Below are positions 18,455-27,820 of a DNA stretch of 64,000 nt, one piece after another. The stretch is taken from the NCBI GenBank assembly GCA_029245125.1, contig JAQWPZ010000177.1, positions 1 to 64,000 of the forward strand, given 5' to 3'. A program made the position numbers and the translations under genes. Position 1 is the stretch's first letter; every line of letters starts with the position of its first letter. The DNA comes from Rubripirellula sp. Lineage in GTDB: Bacteria > Planctomycetota > Planctomycetia > Pirellulales > Pirellulaceae. Under the pieces are notes generated by a model that saw only the letters and a list, made by a program, of their open reading frames with translations, had not been told where the DNA came from and made no database searches.

Positions 18455-19489
18455 ATGCCTGACGAAAGCAACGTCCCAACGGTTAGCGCTGGACGATGCC
18501 ATGATGACCCGTGGCAAGTCCTGCTCGGCGAGGTTCGTCGGGCGTGGCCTGTGCGGCGTTGGCAGGGTGTTGGCGTTGTCGTGGGTTGCAGCGGAGGGGC
18601 TGACAGCGTCGGTCTGTTGACCATGTTGGCTGAGCTGCGTCGCGATGTCGCAGTGGCCCCGACAGGTTTTTTAGTCGCAGCCCACTTCAACCATGGGGTG
18701 CGTGGAGCGGAGTCTGACCGTGACCAGCAATTTGTGCAGCAACTTGCCCAGCGATTGGGGCTGCGTTATGCCTGCCGGAGCGGTGATGGGGCGGCGGCCG
18801 ATGAGGCTGGCATGCGTCAGCAACGAGTCGACTTTCTCACCGAAACCGCCCAGCGAATGGGCGCTCGTTACGTCGCCCTCGCTCATTCGGCAGACGACAA
18901 CATTGAGACGGTTTTGCATCATTTGCTGCGGGGCACGGGGCCGAATGGTTTGACGGGGATTCGGTCCTTTCGGCCGCTTGGCACCGATTTGGTTCTGGTG
19001 CGGCCCCTGCTTCAGTTGCGTCGCGAGCAGATCCGAGATGGGCTGCGGGCAAACAAGCAGTTGTGGTGTGAGGACTCGTCGAATCAGAATGCCGATTTCC
19101 GCCGAAACTGGATTCGTCACCAAGTGATGCCGCTAATCCAGGAGCAGTTTCCGAAGGCGGGAGACGCCATCTTGAGAGCGATTGATGGGCAATGCCAATG
19201 GAGCGATGTGATTCAACGTTCGGCCGAGCAATGGATCGCCAGTCATCAAGTGCGGGCGGCACCCCTGACGCTTGATTGTGATAGGGGGTGCCCAGAGACC
19301 CCCGGTGCCATCCTGGTTTCGGCCTGTCAGCGGCTTTGGGATCAATACGCCTGGCCCCGCCAAGAGATGAGCCAGCGGCACTGGAAGCGTCTTGCCACCG
19401 CGATTCAGACCGGTGCTCCGGCTCGGTTTTCACTGCCTGGGGGGATCGACGTTGTCGTGGATGCCAAGCAAATAATCTTGGCTCGTTGA
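18455..19489 (+). CDS. tilS: tRNA(Ile)-lysidine synthase
   Basis: A 344-residue enzyme that converts C34 of the CAU-anticodon tRNA-Ile to lysidine, so that it reads AUA. The PP-loop ATP site is GCSGGADSVGLL, followed by AHFNHGVRGAESDRD, the conserved AHSADDNIETVLHHLLRGTGPNGLTGI block and the RPLLQLRREQIRD and EDSSNQNADFRRNWIRH motifs, all expected for TilS. The C-terminal extension is short, so the protein is at the small end of the family. The ATG at 18455 is used; a TTG two codons upstream is possible. It is divergent from rny and is followed 295 bases later by the dnaJ-like gene. Confidence 0.95.
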   Translation: MPDESNVPTVSAGRCHDDPWQVLLGEVRRAWPVRRWQGVGVVVGCSGGADSVGLLTMLAELRRDVAVAPTGFLVAAHFNHGVRGAESDRDQQFVQQLAQRLGLRYACRSGDGAAADEAGMRQQRVDFLTETAQRMGARYVALAHSADDNIETVLHHLLRGTGPNGLTGIRSFRPLGTDLVLVRPLLQLRREQIRDGLRANKQLWCEDSSNQNADFRRNWIRHQVMPLIQEQFPKAGDAILRAIDGQCQWSDVIQRSAEQWIASHQVRAAPLTLDCDRGCPETPGAILVSACQRLWDQYAWPRQEMSQRHWKRLATAIQTGAPARFSLPGGIDVVVDAKQIILAR

Positions 19490-19784
19490 ATGGTTCGGCG
19501 TTTGCTCGACTAGTCGATCCCGAAAGAATTTGCCAAGTTGACAGTTCTGTGTTGCGGAAACAGCCCTCTTTGAACGGAGACTTCGCGAAACCGTCAGGAA
19601 ACGTTGCGAGCCAAATCGCTCCGGTTTCTCGGCGGATTTTGAAATCTCTGGACGTTTTTGAGTCGTTGTTCCCATTTGGACCCGTTCGCAGTTTTGACCC
19701 ATTCGCTTATCCGATTCCTCCGGCCGCTCTGTTTGGTTGAAGAATCCCCCGTTCATTGCCCCCTGTTGAAAAGAATCTTTGCTT

Positions 19785-20732
19785 GTGGCTGACGACCTGT
19801 ACCAAACGCTCGGCGTTCAGAAGAGCGCGACAAAGGACGAGATTAAAAAAGCGCATCGCAAACTCGCTTTGAAATTCCACCCCGACAAGAACCCCGATGA
19901 CAAAGTCGCGAGGGAAAAGTTCAAGCGGGTTCAGGAAGCGTACGATGTGCTGAGCGACGAAGAAAAACGGGCGGCTTACGACCGATACGGTGCCGATTTC
20001 GAGAAGATTCGCAGCACCGGATACCAGCAGGGTGGCGGCGGATTCGATGGCCTGGATCTCGATCAGGTGTTCGGTGGATCGCGTGGTGGAGCCCAGTTTG
20101 AGGGGTTCTCCGATTTCTTCGAGCAGATGATGGGTGGCGGTCGTGGGCCCAGGGGACCCGGCTCTGGTGGTGGGCGACGCCGTCAGCCAGCTCCGCCCAC
20201 TCGCGGCGCGAATCTGCGTCACGAACTGGAGTTACCGCTGCAAACTGCCGTGGTCGGTGGCAAGCCCGAGTTTTATCTGCACAACGATAAAATCTCTGTC
20301 ACGATCCCGCCTGGTGTCGAAACAGGATCAAAAATCCGGCTCCGAGAACGTGGACAACCTTCTCCCAACGGTGGGCCACCCGGTGACCTGATCCTGGTTA
20401 TCAAAGTTTCTGATCATCCGCATTTCAAACGAGATGGGCAGAACCTCGAGCTGACCTTGCCTGTCACACTTGCGGAGGCGGCATTGGGGGCGAAAGTTGA
20501 TATCCCGATCCCTGCGGGCACAGGTACCCTGAGCATCCCGGCGGGAAGCAGCGGGGGATGCCGACTGCGGCTTAAAGGGCAAGGTGTCAAGAAGCCAGAT
20601 GGATCAAGTGGAGACCTGATCGTCGTGCTGCAGGTGCAACTCCCCACCGAGTTGGACGAAGAATCCCAAAAACTGATTCAACAGTTGGATGAAAAAAATC
20701 CGCTGTCGCCCAGAGACCATTTGGCTTTTTGA
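19785..20732 (+). CDS. DnaJ/CbpA-family co-chaperone without zinc finger
   Basis: A protein of about 315 residues. J domain at 1-70 with the Hsp70-stimulating HPD ([10 protein letters not shown]), then a Gly/Phe-rich linker with [16 protein letters not shown] and an [14 protein letters not shown] stretch, then the two beta-sandwich substrate-binding domains of type II J proteins ([21 protein letters not shown]-like, [43 protein letters not shown]). The CxxCxGxG zinc repeats of DnaJ itself are absent, so it resembles CbpA/DjlA-like co-chaperones. The GTG at 19785 gives the usual [11 protein letters not shown] start; a TTG at 19779 is an alternative. It lies 140 bases before rnpA. Confidence 0.93.
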   Translation: MADDLYQTLGVQKSATKDEIKKAHRKLALKFHPDKNPDDKVAREKFKRVQEAYDVLSDEEKRAAYDRYGADFEKIRSTGYQQGGGGFDGLDLDQVFGGSRGGAQFEGFSDFFEQMMGGGRGPRGPGSGGGRRRQPAPPTRGANLRHELELPLQTAVVGGKPEFYLHNDKISVTIPPGVETGSKIRLRERGQPSPNGGPPGDLILVIKVSDHPHFKRDGQNLELTLPVTLAEAALGAKVDIPIPAGTGTLSIPAGSSGGCRLRLKGQGVKKPDGSSGDLIVVLQVQLPTELDEESQKLIQQLDEKNPLSPRDHLAF

Positions 20733-20872
20733 GAGACGTGATGCCAGGTGAAAAAGGTGATGCCAGGTATCGTTATGCAGAGAAACTTTGCCCACTGAGT
20801 CAATTCACTGGGTAGGCAAATTGCATCGACGTCGACAGATTTGGTTGGACCAGTCTTGCTGTGGTTTGAATC

Positions 20873-21214
20873 GTGACACAAATATTTCCTAAACACTATC
20901 GAGTTCTTCGCGGAGACGACTTCACGCGAATTCTGCGGCGTGGGAATTGCGCGGCCGACGGTACGCTTGTTCTTTTCGCAATTGCCAGTCGTTCCGAGTC
21001 ATCGCCTCGGCTGGGTGTGACCATCCCCAAAAAAACCGGCCCTGCGGTCGTTCGTAATCACTGGAAGCGATTGATCCGAGAGGCCTATCGAACACAACGT
21101 AAGCAATTGCCTCCCGGCTTTGACTTTGTTGTGCGACCGAAGAAGGGAGCACAGCCGAATGGTGAGGCGATTCGCCGTTCGCTGATCAAGTTAGCTAATC
21201 GCGGTGCGGGGTGA
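20873..21214 (+). CDS. rnpA: Ribonuclease P protein component
   Basis: A 113-residue basic protein that assists the RNase P RNA in maturing tRNA 5' ends. The signature RNHWKRLIREAYR (the family's RNxxKRxxRE) and the opening FPKHYRVLRGDDFTRILRRG are clear. It starts with GTG at 20873. In many bacteria rnpA sits between rpmH and yidD/yidC near dnaA; here it follows a dnaJ-like gene and is followed by repeats and a convergent aminotransferase, so that arrangement is lost. Confidence 0.93.
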   Translation: MTQIFPKHYRVLRGDDFTRILRRGNCAADGTLVLFAIASRSESSPRLGVTIPKKTGPAVVRNHWKRLIREAYRTQRKQLPPGFDFVVRPKKGAQPNGEAIRRSLIKLANRGAG

Positions 21215-21259
21215 TTCACAACAGGACGATTGCCAATTCAAGACTGCAGCCCAAAAGAT

Positions 21260-21325
21260 GTTGAGGTGGTAATGGTGTTGAGGTGGTAGTGGTGTTGAGG
21301 TGGTAGTGGTGTTGAGGTGGTAACC
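21260..21325. repeat. 17-bp tandem repeat x4
   Basis: Unit gttgaggtggtagtggt, the first copy with one change and the last partial. It lies just downstream of rnpA. Confidence 0.92.
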
Positions 21326-21432
21326 GAAGGTTCGGTTTTGACCGTTCGATCGAGATGCTGACGCTTGCGATGGACTTGGGTTTCGCGAGTAACCATCGTG
21401 AACCGCACGCCGCAGGCCGTCCGTTTATCGTG

Positions 21433-21556
21433 GTACCGGCGGCTAGCGCCGTTCCGCTCAGTGGTTGCGGTACCGGCGGCTAGCGCCGTTCCGCTCAGTG
21501 GTTGTGGTACCGGCGGCTAGCGCCGTTCCGCTCAGTGGTTGTGGTGCCGGCGGTTG
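21433..21556. repeat. REP-like 37-bp palindromic tandem repeat, 3 copies plus a remnant
   Basis: Three near-identical 37-bp units begin at 21433, 21470 and 21507, and a decayed fourth at 21544. Each has the inverted repeat cggcggctagcgccg (arms cggcg and cgccg around gctag) followed by gttccgctcagtgg. Location between convergent genes and the hairpin potential are typical of REP/BIME-type elements. No transposase is nearby. Confidence 0.9.
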
Positions 21557-21636
21557 AGGAGACCGATGATTGAGCCGCTGGACTACCGCTGTCGCTTGCC
21601 TGGATTGATGCCAGTCATTCAGGAAAGGTCATCCAG

Positions 21637-21675
21637 AAAAGCAAATCCTCCAGGAATGCATGCACTCCTGGAGGA
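21637..21675 (-). terminator. Rho-independent terminator after the aminotransferase
   Basis: A 10-bp perfect stem (21646-21655 with 21666-21675, tcctccagga/tcctggagga), a 10-nt loop, then TTTGCTTTT on the minus strand. It lies about 37 bases beyond the stop of the leftward aminotransferase gene. Confidence 0.85.
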
Positions 21676-21711
21676 CGGTTGTCGTTATTCGTGGTGGCTT
21701 GCTGCTCGTTG

Positions 21712-22866
21712 TTACGCGGCAGCCTTCACGCTGCTGGCGAAGTAGCCCGAAATGGTGTCGACGACGCGGATCTGTTCCGCTTCGGTCAGACTCGGGAAAA
21801 TCGGCAGATTCAAAACTTCTTCGCTGGCTCGCACCGTTTCGGGGAGCGAGTCTTTCTTGACCCCCAAGTATTCAAAGCACTGTTGTTGGTGCATTGGTAC
21901 GGGATAGTAGATCTCACTCGCGACACCGTTTTCGGCCATGTGATTTCGAAGTGCATCGCGTTGTCCACCGGCAACTCGGATGGCGTACTGATTCCATACA
22001 TGGAATGCGTTGGGGTCGACGGTGGGCAGCACCACCTGCTCGCCCGCTAAGTTCGATTCCGTTAGCATCCGCGTGTATCGCGTTGCAATCGCCGCGCGGT
22101 TGTCGACCGCTTGGGGTAGCGATTTCAGCTTCACTCGTAGGACAGCCGCTTGCATCGTGTCGAGACGGCTGTTGATGCCGACGACCTGGTGGTAATAACG
22201 AGGACGCATGCCGTGCCCGGCAAACAGTCGCAGGCGATCAGCGGTTGCGGCATCGCAAGAAGTCATCATGCCGCCGTCGCCCATGCCGCCAAGATTTTTG
22301 GTGGGGTAAAAGCTAAAGGATCCAACCAAGCCCCAGCTGCCGGCTGGTCGCGAGTGGTACGCGGCACCGATGGCTTGTGCTGCATCTTCCACCACTGGAA
22401 TATCGCGGTCTCCGGCGATTTGGCAAATGCGATCGATTTGAGCGCATTGACCAAACAGATGGACTGGGATGATCGCTTTGGTTCGCGGTGTGATCGCGGC
22501 TTCGATGGCATCCGGATCGACGTTGAATGTGTCGGGTCGAATGTCGGCGAACACGGGTGTCGCACCAAGTCGTGTGATGCAGCTGACCGAGGCAAAGAAG
22601 GTGAAGCTGGGAACGATCACTTCGTCGCCAGGCCCGATCCCTAATGCCATCAGTGGGAGCAGCAGGGCATCGCTTCCGGAGGCACAGCTAACAGCGTTTT
22701 CAGCTTGGCTGTAGGCAGCGATTTCGCGTTCTAGTTCGCTTACATCGAGGCCAAACAAGTAGCGACCGCTGTCGATGACTTCGGAGATCGCTTCGATGAA
22801 TTCCTCGCGATGCGGGCTGTTATCACGATTGACATCTAGGAGTGGGACGCTGGGAGTATCGGTCAT
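21712..22866 (-). CDS. DegT/DnrJ/EryC1/StrS-family PLP aminotransferase
   Basis: A 384-residue sugar-nucleotide aminotransferase-type enzyme. Features in order: LDVNRDNSPHREEF, ASGSDALLLPLMALGIGPGDEVIVPSFTF, EDAAQAIGA, and the PLP-binding lysine in FYPTKNLGGMGDGG, ending with YYPVPMHQQ..F..LG and NLPIFPSLTE. Such enzymes transfer an amino group to a keto sugar nucleotide for surface glycans. The ATG at 22866 is chosen for its AAGG site and because the family begins here; an upstream TTG adds an unlikely 32 residues. It has no sugar-biosynthesis neighbours; the flanking genes are rnpA and the CCA-adding enzyme. A good terminator follows. Confidence 0.92.
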   Translation of the reverse strand: MTDTPSVPLLDVNRDNSPHREEFIEAISEVIDSGRYLFGLDVSELEREIAAYSQAENAVSCASGSDALLLPLMALGIGPGDEVIVPSFTFFASVSCITRLGATPVFADIRPDTFNVDPDAIEAAITPRTKAIIPVHLFGQCAQIDRICQIAGDRDIPVVEDAAQAIGAAYHSRPAGSWGLVGSFSFYPTKNLGGMGDGGMMTSCDAATADRLRLFAGHGMRPRYYHQVVGINSRLDTMQAAVLRVKLKSLPQAVDNRAAIATRYTRMLTESNLAGEQVVLPTVDPNAFHVWNQYAIRVAGGQRDALRNHMAENGVASEIYYPVPMHQQQCFEYLGVKKDSLPETVRASEEVLNLPIFPSLTEAEQIRVVDTISGYFASSVKAAA

Positions 22867-23094
22867 CGGGGGCAACCTTCCTTGGTTGGACTCGATTGGA
22901 ATCGCAGATTGAATACGGTAGGACGGAATGCTGGAATAATCGGCAGCTGGCAACGCCGTCAAGATAGAAAGTCAGCGAGTGAACGTTTTGAGCCGCCGAG
23001 ATCACCCTTTATTGCAAGAATTTGTCCCCTCTGGCCCGCCGGCAGCGCGGTTCGAAAAGGCTTGCCGGTAGCTCGGGAAGCTTGCCAAGATGAC

Positions 23095-24420
23095 TCACGG
23101 ATCGACCGTTTTTCGCCATTTTTCAATGGTTTTCTCCGCTTCCTCGCGAGTCTGCAATTCTCTGTTCAGCTGGGCTTCCCTGGTTCTTTTGAGGAGCCGC
23201 CCCAGTTCCGGACCCCCAGGGATGCCAAGTTGTCGCAGGTCATCCCCATTGAGCAACGGTGGAGGATCGAGCCGCTCTGTAGGCCAACCCAGGGCTTCCC
23301 TCGCTTTTTCCACACCGACGCTGTCGAGTTGCTCCGCTGCGACTCGGGCGTCAGCCAACCAAAGGATGGTGTCGATATCACGATCGATCAGGATGGGCTG
23401 GACGGTTGACCATTTTTGCTGGTCAGCCGTCGCGATCGCCTGCCAGTGGCGGAGTGCTGAATCTGCCATGCGAACTTCCAGATTGGATAGCCTCCAGCGA
23501 TCGATCAGCGACAACGGGACTGACGATGGATCCTCCAGGCTGCTGACGAACGCAGCTAGCGATCGCGGGACATTCCATCGCCCCGATCCATCTCCCGATT
23601 CTTCTCGCATCCCCCATCCCTCTGCTCCCTTGCGCATTCCGCGCAGCAAATCCCAGTTCAGTGAGTTCAACTCGGGAAATACCTGTTGATCCAAACCGCA
23701 GGACTGCAGATGACGAAGGCCTTGCAGGAGGTTGGGATGAACCATCACCCGTCTCATTTCGGCACCGATCCGCTCACCGCTGACCTGAGTGATATCGGCT
23801 GCGTGATGAATGATTGCTGCTTGCGTGTCTGGGTCGATTTTAAATGCCATGGTGGTGGCGAACCGAACAGCACGCAGCATTCTCAGCTTGTCCTCTGCAA
23901 ACCGATCGACTGGCTTGCCGATTGTTCGAAGCAGACCTCGTTTCAGATCATCGACCCCGCCGACAAAGTCGATGACCCGATCGGCAAGAGGATCATAAAA
24001 CAGCCCATTGATGGTGAAGTCGCGCCGCAGCACATCGTGCTCAGCATCGCCAAAATGGACCGAATCAGGCCGCCGCCCATCGCTGTATTGACCATCGCTA
24101 CGAAAGGTCGCCACTTCCGTTGGTTCGGCTGATGATCCGCGACCGCCTCGCGAGGGCAGCACAGCCATTACTCCAAACGACGCACCAAAGGCGAGCGTCT
24201 TGCGTTTTCCGAATACATCGCGAATCGCATCCGGAGTCGCATCGGTTGCCACATCGTAATCCTTGGGGGGATTCCCCAGCATTGCATCACGCACGCATCC
24301 ACCCGCCATGTAGGCAGTGAAACCCGCTGCGTGCAATTCGGAAATAATCCGCAATGCCTCGGTTGCCTCAGGACCCCGTAGGAAACGGTGAGCGTTCTCC
24401 AGATTTTTGTGGTCAACCAA
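23095..24420 (-). CDS. CCA-adding tRNA nucleotidyltransferase / poly(A) polymerase family
   Basis: A 441-residue class II nucleotidyltransferase. The catalytic core reads YMAGGCVRDAMLGNPPKDYDVATDA, with the GG-x-x-RD and D-x-D metal motifs, followed by VMAVLPSRGG...VATFR, the RRDFTINGLFYDPLADRVIDFVGG block and the RFAEDKLRMLRAVRFATTM neck. These are shared by CCA-adding enzymes, which build tRNA 3' ends, and bacterial poly(A) polymerases; the motifs I can see do not separate the two. The start is a TTG at 24420 with AAGGGA ten bases upstream. The C-terminal region (about 250-441) is less conserved and probably binds tRNA. Confidence 0.9.
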   Translation of the reverse strand: MVDHKNLENAHRFLRGPEATEALRIISELHAAGFTAYMAGGCVRDAMLGNPPKDYDVATDATPDAIRDVFGKRKTLAFGASFGVMAVLPSRGGRGSSAEPTEVATFRSDGQYSDGRRPDSVHFGDAEHDVLRRDFTINGLFYDPLADRVIDFVGGVDDLKRGLLRTIGKPVDRFAEDKLRMLRAVRFATTMAFKIDPDTQAAIIHHAADITQVSGERIGAEMRRVMVHPNLLQGLRHLQSCGLDQQVFPELNSLNWDLLRGMRKGAEGWGMREESGDGSGRWNVPRSLAAFVSSLEDPSSVPLSLIDRWRLSNLEVRMADSALRHWQAIATADQQKWSTVQPILIDRDIDTILWLADARVAAEQLDSVGVEKAREALGWPTERLDPPPLLNGDDLRQLGIPGGPELGRLLKRTREAQLNRELQTREEAEKTIEKWRKTVDP

Positions 24421-24837
24421 ATCGAATTTATCCCTTCAAGCCAGTTAGGCGTTTGTTTCTTCGCAGTGCATCTCTTTGATGCCCCTGCAAATCATTGACG
24501 TTGACCTGCCTCTCTTGGGTTCACCTGCGGTCGTGGTGCCCCATCGTGTGCCCGTCATCCTACTCGCTTTGGCCCGTTTCCTTTTGGGGTGTTTAGTTCC
24601 CTTTGCGGATTTGTGTTTAGTGAGCTCACCAAGCTCGACCAGAAGGCCCCGCTGTTCTTGGGGTTAGGTTCGTTTTTGAACGGCTAATTATTTGCCGCTC
24701 TAAAGAGGGCTCCAATGCCGCTCAGCTGTTTCGCGTGAAGGGAATGCCAACGCGAAACGGGATCCGTCATGTTTCGTTGATTCGGCTTCGTTGTTAACGC
24801 ACATCTTCCCTTCTTTCACCGGTGCGTTTACAACAGG
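24421..24837. other. Divergent intergenic region
   Basis: 417 bases between the leftward CCA-enzyme gene and the rightward Nudix gene. A 9-bp inverted repeat (gtttcgcgt at 24728-24736, acgcgaaac at 24750-24758) could be an operator or a small hairpin upstream of the Nudix gene. Nothing else was recognised. Confidence 0.5.
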
Positions 24838-25269
24838 ATGATGAACCACGCCAAGCCTTCCACTCGTCATCGCCGCGGCGTTGTCGGCGTCATTTTTCGT
24901 GATGATCGTCTGTTAATTATTCGGCGTTCCATGACCGTCGCTGCGCCCGGGAAGTTATGTTTGCCCGGCGGAGGAATCGAATTGGGAGAGACTGAACCCG
25001 AAGCGTTGGTTCGCGAGATGCAGGAAGAATTAGCGATCGATGTGGACCCCATTCAGTTGTGTTGGCGAAGCGTCACCGCGTGGGGCACCAATCTTGCTTG
25101 GTGGTTAACTCATCTCGATCAAGAAGTCACTCCAGTCGCAAACCCAGAGGAAGTCGCGGAGGTTCACTGGATGACTGTGGAGCAAATTCGAACGGCCGAC
25201 GACATGCTACCCAGCTTGCCAGCTTTCATGGATGCGTGGGAGCGTGGCGAAGTCGATCTCACGCGTTAG
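24838..25269 (+). CDS. MutT-like Nudix hydrolase
   Basis: A 143-residue stand-alone Nudix domain with a complete Nudix box, GGIELGETEPEALVREMQEEL (G-x5-E-x7-RE-x2-EE, about residues 47-67), and the usual preceding beta-strand VVGVIFRDDRLLIIRR. Such small members hydrolyse modified nucleotides or other nucleoside diphosphate derivatives; the sequence does not reveal the substrate. The ATG at 24838 is immediately followed by a second ATG, and either may be used. It has no operon partners: nearly 1 kb of non-coding sequence follows. Confidence 0.85.
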   Translation: MMNHAKPSTRHRRGVVGVIFRDDRLLIIRRSMTVAAPGKLCLPGGGIELGETEPEALVREMQEELAIDVDPIQLCWRSVTAWGTNLAWWLTHLDQEVTPVANPEEVAEVHWMTVEQIRTADDMLPSLPAFMDAWERGEVDLTR

Positions 25270-26239
25270 CAACTGCGCGGAACAAAAACGTGCCGAACAA
25301 GCTTCCCCCTGTGTCTTGCTGAGTTTTTCAGAGACAACCTGGACGTTCCAAGAGAGCGAGCGTCCGCGACCGGGCACTCCTTGTACCCGGCCCGTGAGGA
25401 TCCGAAGATGACTCATGAACTCCTGTTCGGAGAGCCATCAAACGATGTCAGCCCGTGGCCGCAAGCTGACCGCGTTAACCCCACGCAAGGCGAACTCGCG
25501 GAAGATCATTGTACGGCGTCAGGAACGCCGAACCACTGGTCGATTTCGGTCGCAAGTCCAATGCTGTCAAAGGCTTGCGGAAAGCGAGTGGTTGTTGTCT
25601 GTAGTGGTGAAAAAAGGCACAGCTGTGCGGCCGTGCCCGTTCCATCGACAGCGTTAGGGTACGCCCTCGGCCAGTTCGGTCAACTGCAGATTCTCGCTTT
25701 TTCACCTCGGCAGACAGCTTGGATGCGGTAAAGCGTTGGGGAAGCGCGATTTAAAAAATTTGCCCGAATCTTTCTTGCCAGCCTGACCGAGCAATTTAGC
25801 GGTCCGTCACTCACCTGACCCCCCGGTAGGGGCCATCCGGGTCGAACGTCAGCCGACCGATGTCCGCTCCGAAATAGCAGCAAATCAATGGTTGAGTAGT
25901 CTTTGCCTATTTTGCCTGTTTTGTTGCTCGCTTTTGCGTTTGAACGGTTCGCGATAGGTTATCGGTCACGTGGGCGGGTCCGGTCCATCGGTTCGACTGC
26001 CTCGGGCATCCACCCGATCGTCCATCCGCCGACTGCCCGGGGCCACCGCCCGTGCTGGAGTCCCCGAGCTGGAGTCCCCGTGCTGGAGTCCCCGTGCTGG
26101 AGTCCCCGAGCTGGAGTCCCCGAGCTGGAACCCCCGGGCTGGGATCGAGTCCCCGCCTGGGAATGGATACCCCGCCTGGATTAGCCGGCTCCCCCTGTTG
26201 GGGATGTTGTAGTTTTCGCAAATTTGAGGAATCGCACCC
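25270..26239. other. Long intergenic region upstream of rhaB with a 14-bp repeat array
   Basis: 970 bases without a convincing gene. Short frames are present in both directions, but none has a recognisable domain or ribosome site. The right end carries a 14-bp repeat array (26054-26137) that lies about 100 bases upstream of the rhamnulokinase start. It could be decayed coding sequence or a regulatory region. Confidence 0.55.
26054..26137. repeat. 14-bp tandem repeat x6 upstream of rhaB
   Basis: Six contiguous copies of gctggagtccccg(a/t), the last decayed, with further loose copies to about 26180. The unit length is not a multiple of three, so the array is not a protein repeat. Confidence 0.92.
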
Positions 26240-27724
26240 ATGTCCGAAAAACGAATCCACCTGGCCGTTGACCTCGGGGCTTCCAGCGGCCGTGTCTTGG
26301 CGGGTGTGATTGAGGGCGAGCGGATGACGCTCGAGCCGATTCATCGTTTTGAAAATGAGGCGGTTCGGATTCAGAGTTCGTTGCAGTGGGATGTCGTCGG
26401 GCTGTGGCGAGAGATCCTGACAGGCTTGCGGCTGGCAAAGGATCGCTACGGTGACATCGCTTCGGTGGGTGTCGATACATGGGGAGTCGACTTCGTGCTG
26501 GTTGACAAGCAGGACCAGCAAACCGGGCCTGTTCGCTCGTATCGTGATCCGCGAAATGGCGGCATGGTGGAGCAGGCTTTCGAAACGGTACCGAGGCGTG
26601 AAATCTTTGCGGCGACGGGTTTGCAATTCATGCAAATCAATTCGCTCTACCAGCTGTTGGCAGCTATTTCTAATGAAGACCCAGCGCTGGAGATTGCTGA
26701 TGGTTTTTTGATGATGGGCGATTTCTTTCACTGGTTGCTGACTGGAAAACGAAGCATCGAGGTGACCAATGCTTCGACGACTCAGTTATTGGATCCACGT
26801 ACCAAGCAGTGGCACAGTGATTTGATTCATCGTTTTGGATTGCCTCGGCACCTGTTTATCGATCCGATTGAACCGGGCAGCAAGTTAGGCGTGGTTCAGC
26901 CCTCGGTTGCTGCGCAAACCGGTCTGGCTGATGTTCCGGTGGTCGTCCCTGCGACTCATGACACCGCGTCGGCGGTATTGGCTGTTCCGTCCGACGAGTT
27001 CGCGCCCGCTTCGCCATCCTGGTGTTACATCAGCAGCGGTACATGGTCGTTGATGGGATGCGAGTTGCCCGAACCGCAAATCAATGAACGATGTGCTGAG
27101 TTAAATTTCACCAACGAGGGTGGGGTGCGAGGTAGCACACGACTGTTGAAAAATATCGGTGGCCTGTGGATCTTTCAGCAGATTCGTAAGTCGATGGAAC
27201 GTCGTGGTCGTGCTTGCAGTTGGGCCGAAATGGTCGATGCAGCGCGGCACTCGCCTCCGTTTGCCTTGTTGGTCAATCCAGATGATCCCGCTTTTGTGGC
27301 TCCCGATGACATGGTCGATGCGATTGCATCGTTCGCCCAGCGAACAGGGCAAGCGACCGCTCATGACGATGGGGTGCTCTATCGTGCGGCATTAGAGGGA
27401 TTGGCTTTGCGGTATCGCGTCTGTCTGCAAATGCTCGAATCTTTGACAGAAAGTCACATCGAAACCATTCACATTGTTGGTGGTGGTTCCTTGAATGAAC
27501 TGTTGTGTCAAATGACGGCTGACGCTTGCAACCGTACCGTGATCGCTGGACCAGACGAGGCGACAGCGATCGGAAACGTGCTAATGCAAATGATCGGTAC
27601 CGGCAGCCTCGATTCAATTGACGCGGCCCGCAAGGTGGTCCGTGAGAGTTTCGAAACGGTCAGCTATGAACCTATGAATTCTGAGTTATGGACCGAGCCA
27701 GCGGCAAGGTTTGCCGAACTGTAA
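26240..27724 (+). CDS. rhaB: Rhamnulokinase
   Basis: A 494-residue FGGY-family sugar kinase that phosphorylates L-rhamnulose at O-1 for rhamnose breakdown. The ATP phosphate motif AVDLGASSGRV opens the protein, then SVGVDTWGVDF, YRDPRNGGM, FMQINSLYQLLA and FLMMGDFFHWLLTG, all characteristic of RhaB; the second domain has ATHDTASAVLAVP, WCYISSGTWSLMG and IHIVGGGSLNELLCQMTAD. The length fits RhaB. The ATG at 26240 has a GAGGAA site just upstream. No rhaA or rhaD is nearby, so the pathway is dispersed. L-rhamnose is a plausible product of algal sulfated-polysaccharide degradation, in line with the sulfatases here. Confidence 0.95.
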   Translation: MSEKRIHLAVDLGASSGRVLAGVIEGERMTLEPIHRFENEAVRIQSSLQWDVVGLWREILTGLRLAKDRYGDIASVGVDTWGVDFVLVDKQDQQTGPVRSYRDPRNGGMVEQAFETVPRREIFAATGLQFMQINSLYQLLAAISNEDPALEIADGFLMMGDFFHWLLTGKRSIEVTNASTTQLLDPRTKQWHSDLIHRFGLPRHLFIDPIEPGSKLGVVQPSVAAQTGLADVPVVVPATHDTASAVLAVPSDEFAPASPSWCYISSGTWSLMGCELPEPQINERCAELNFTNEGGVRGSTRLLKNIGGLWIFQQIRKSMERRGRACSWAEMVDAARHSPPFALLVNPDDPAFVAPDDMVDAIASFAQRTGQATAHDDGVLYRAALEGLALRYRVCLQMLESLTESHIETIHIVGGGSLNELLCQMTADACNRTVIAGPDEATAIGNVLMQMIGTGSLDSIDAARKVVRESFETVSYEPMNSELWTEPAARFAEL

Positions 27725-27820
27725 GCCTGTTTTGTAATCACCTTTGACCATCATTATCATCGCTTGGATCGCCATCACCCTTGTTGGTATCAAGTATTCG
27801 TAACCCTGAGGATTTTTTTC

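Larger units (their letters stand above)
21215..21711. other. Repeat-rich spacer between convergent genes
   Basis: 497 bases holding two unrelated repeat arrays (21260-21325 and 21433-21556) and a terminator hairpin (21637-21675). No protein or RNA gene was recognised. Confidence 0.75.

Noticed and set aside
21433-21556. CRISPR array at the 37-bp units
   Set aside because: The 37-bp copies are directly adjacent with no variable spacers; REP-like tandem repeats fit better.
25381-25731. 116-codon frame in the long spacer upstream of rhaB
   Set aside because: No homology recognised and competing short frames overlap it; possibly decayed sequence.
26054-26180. CRISPR array or protein repeat at the 14-bp units
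   Set aside because: Units are contiguous without spacers, too short for CRISPR repeats, and the period breaks the reading frame.
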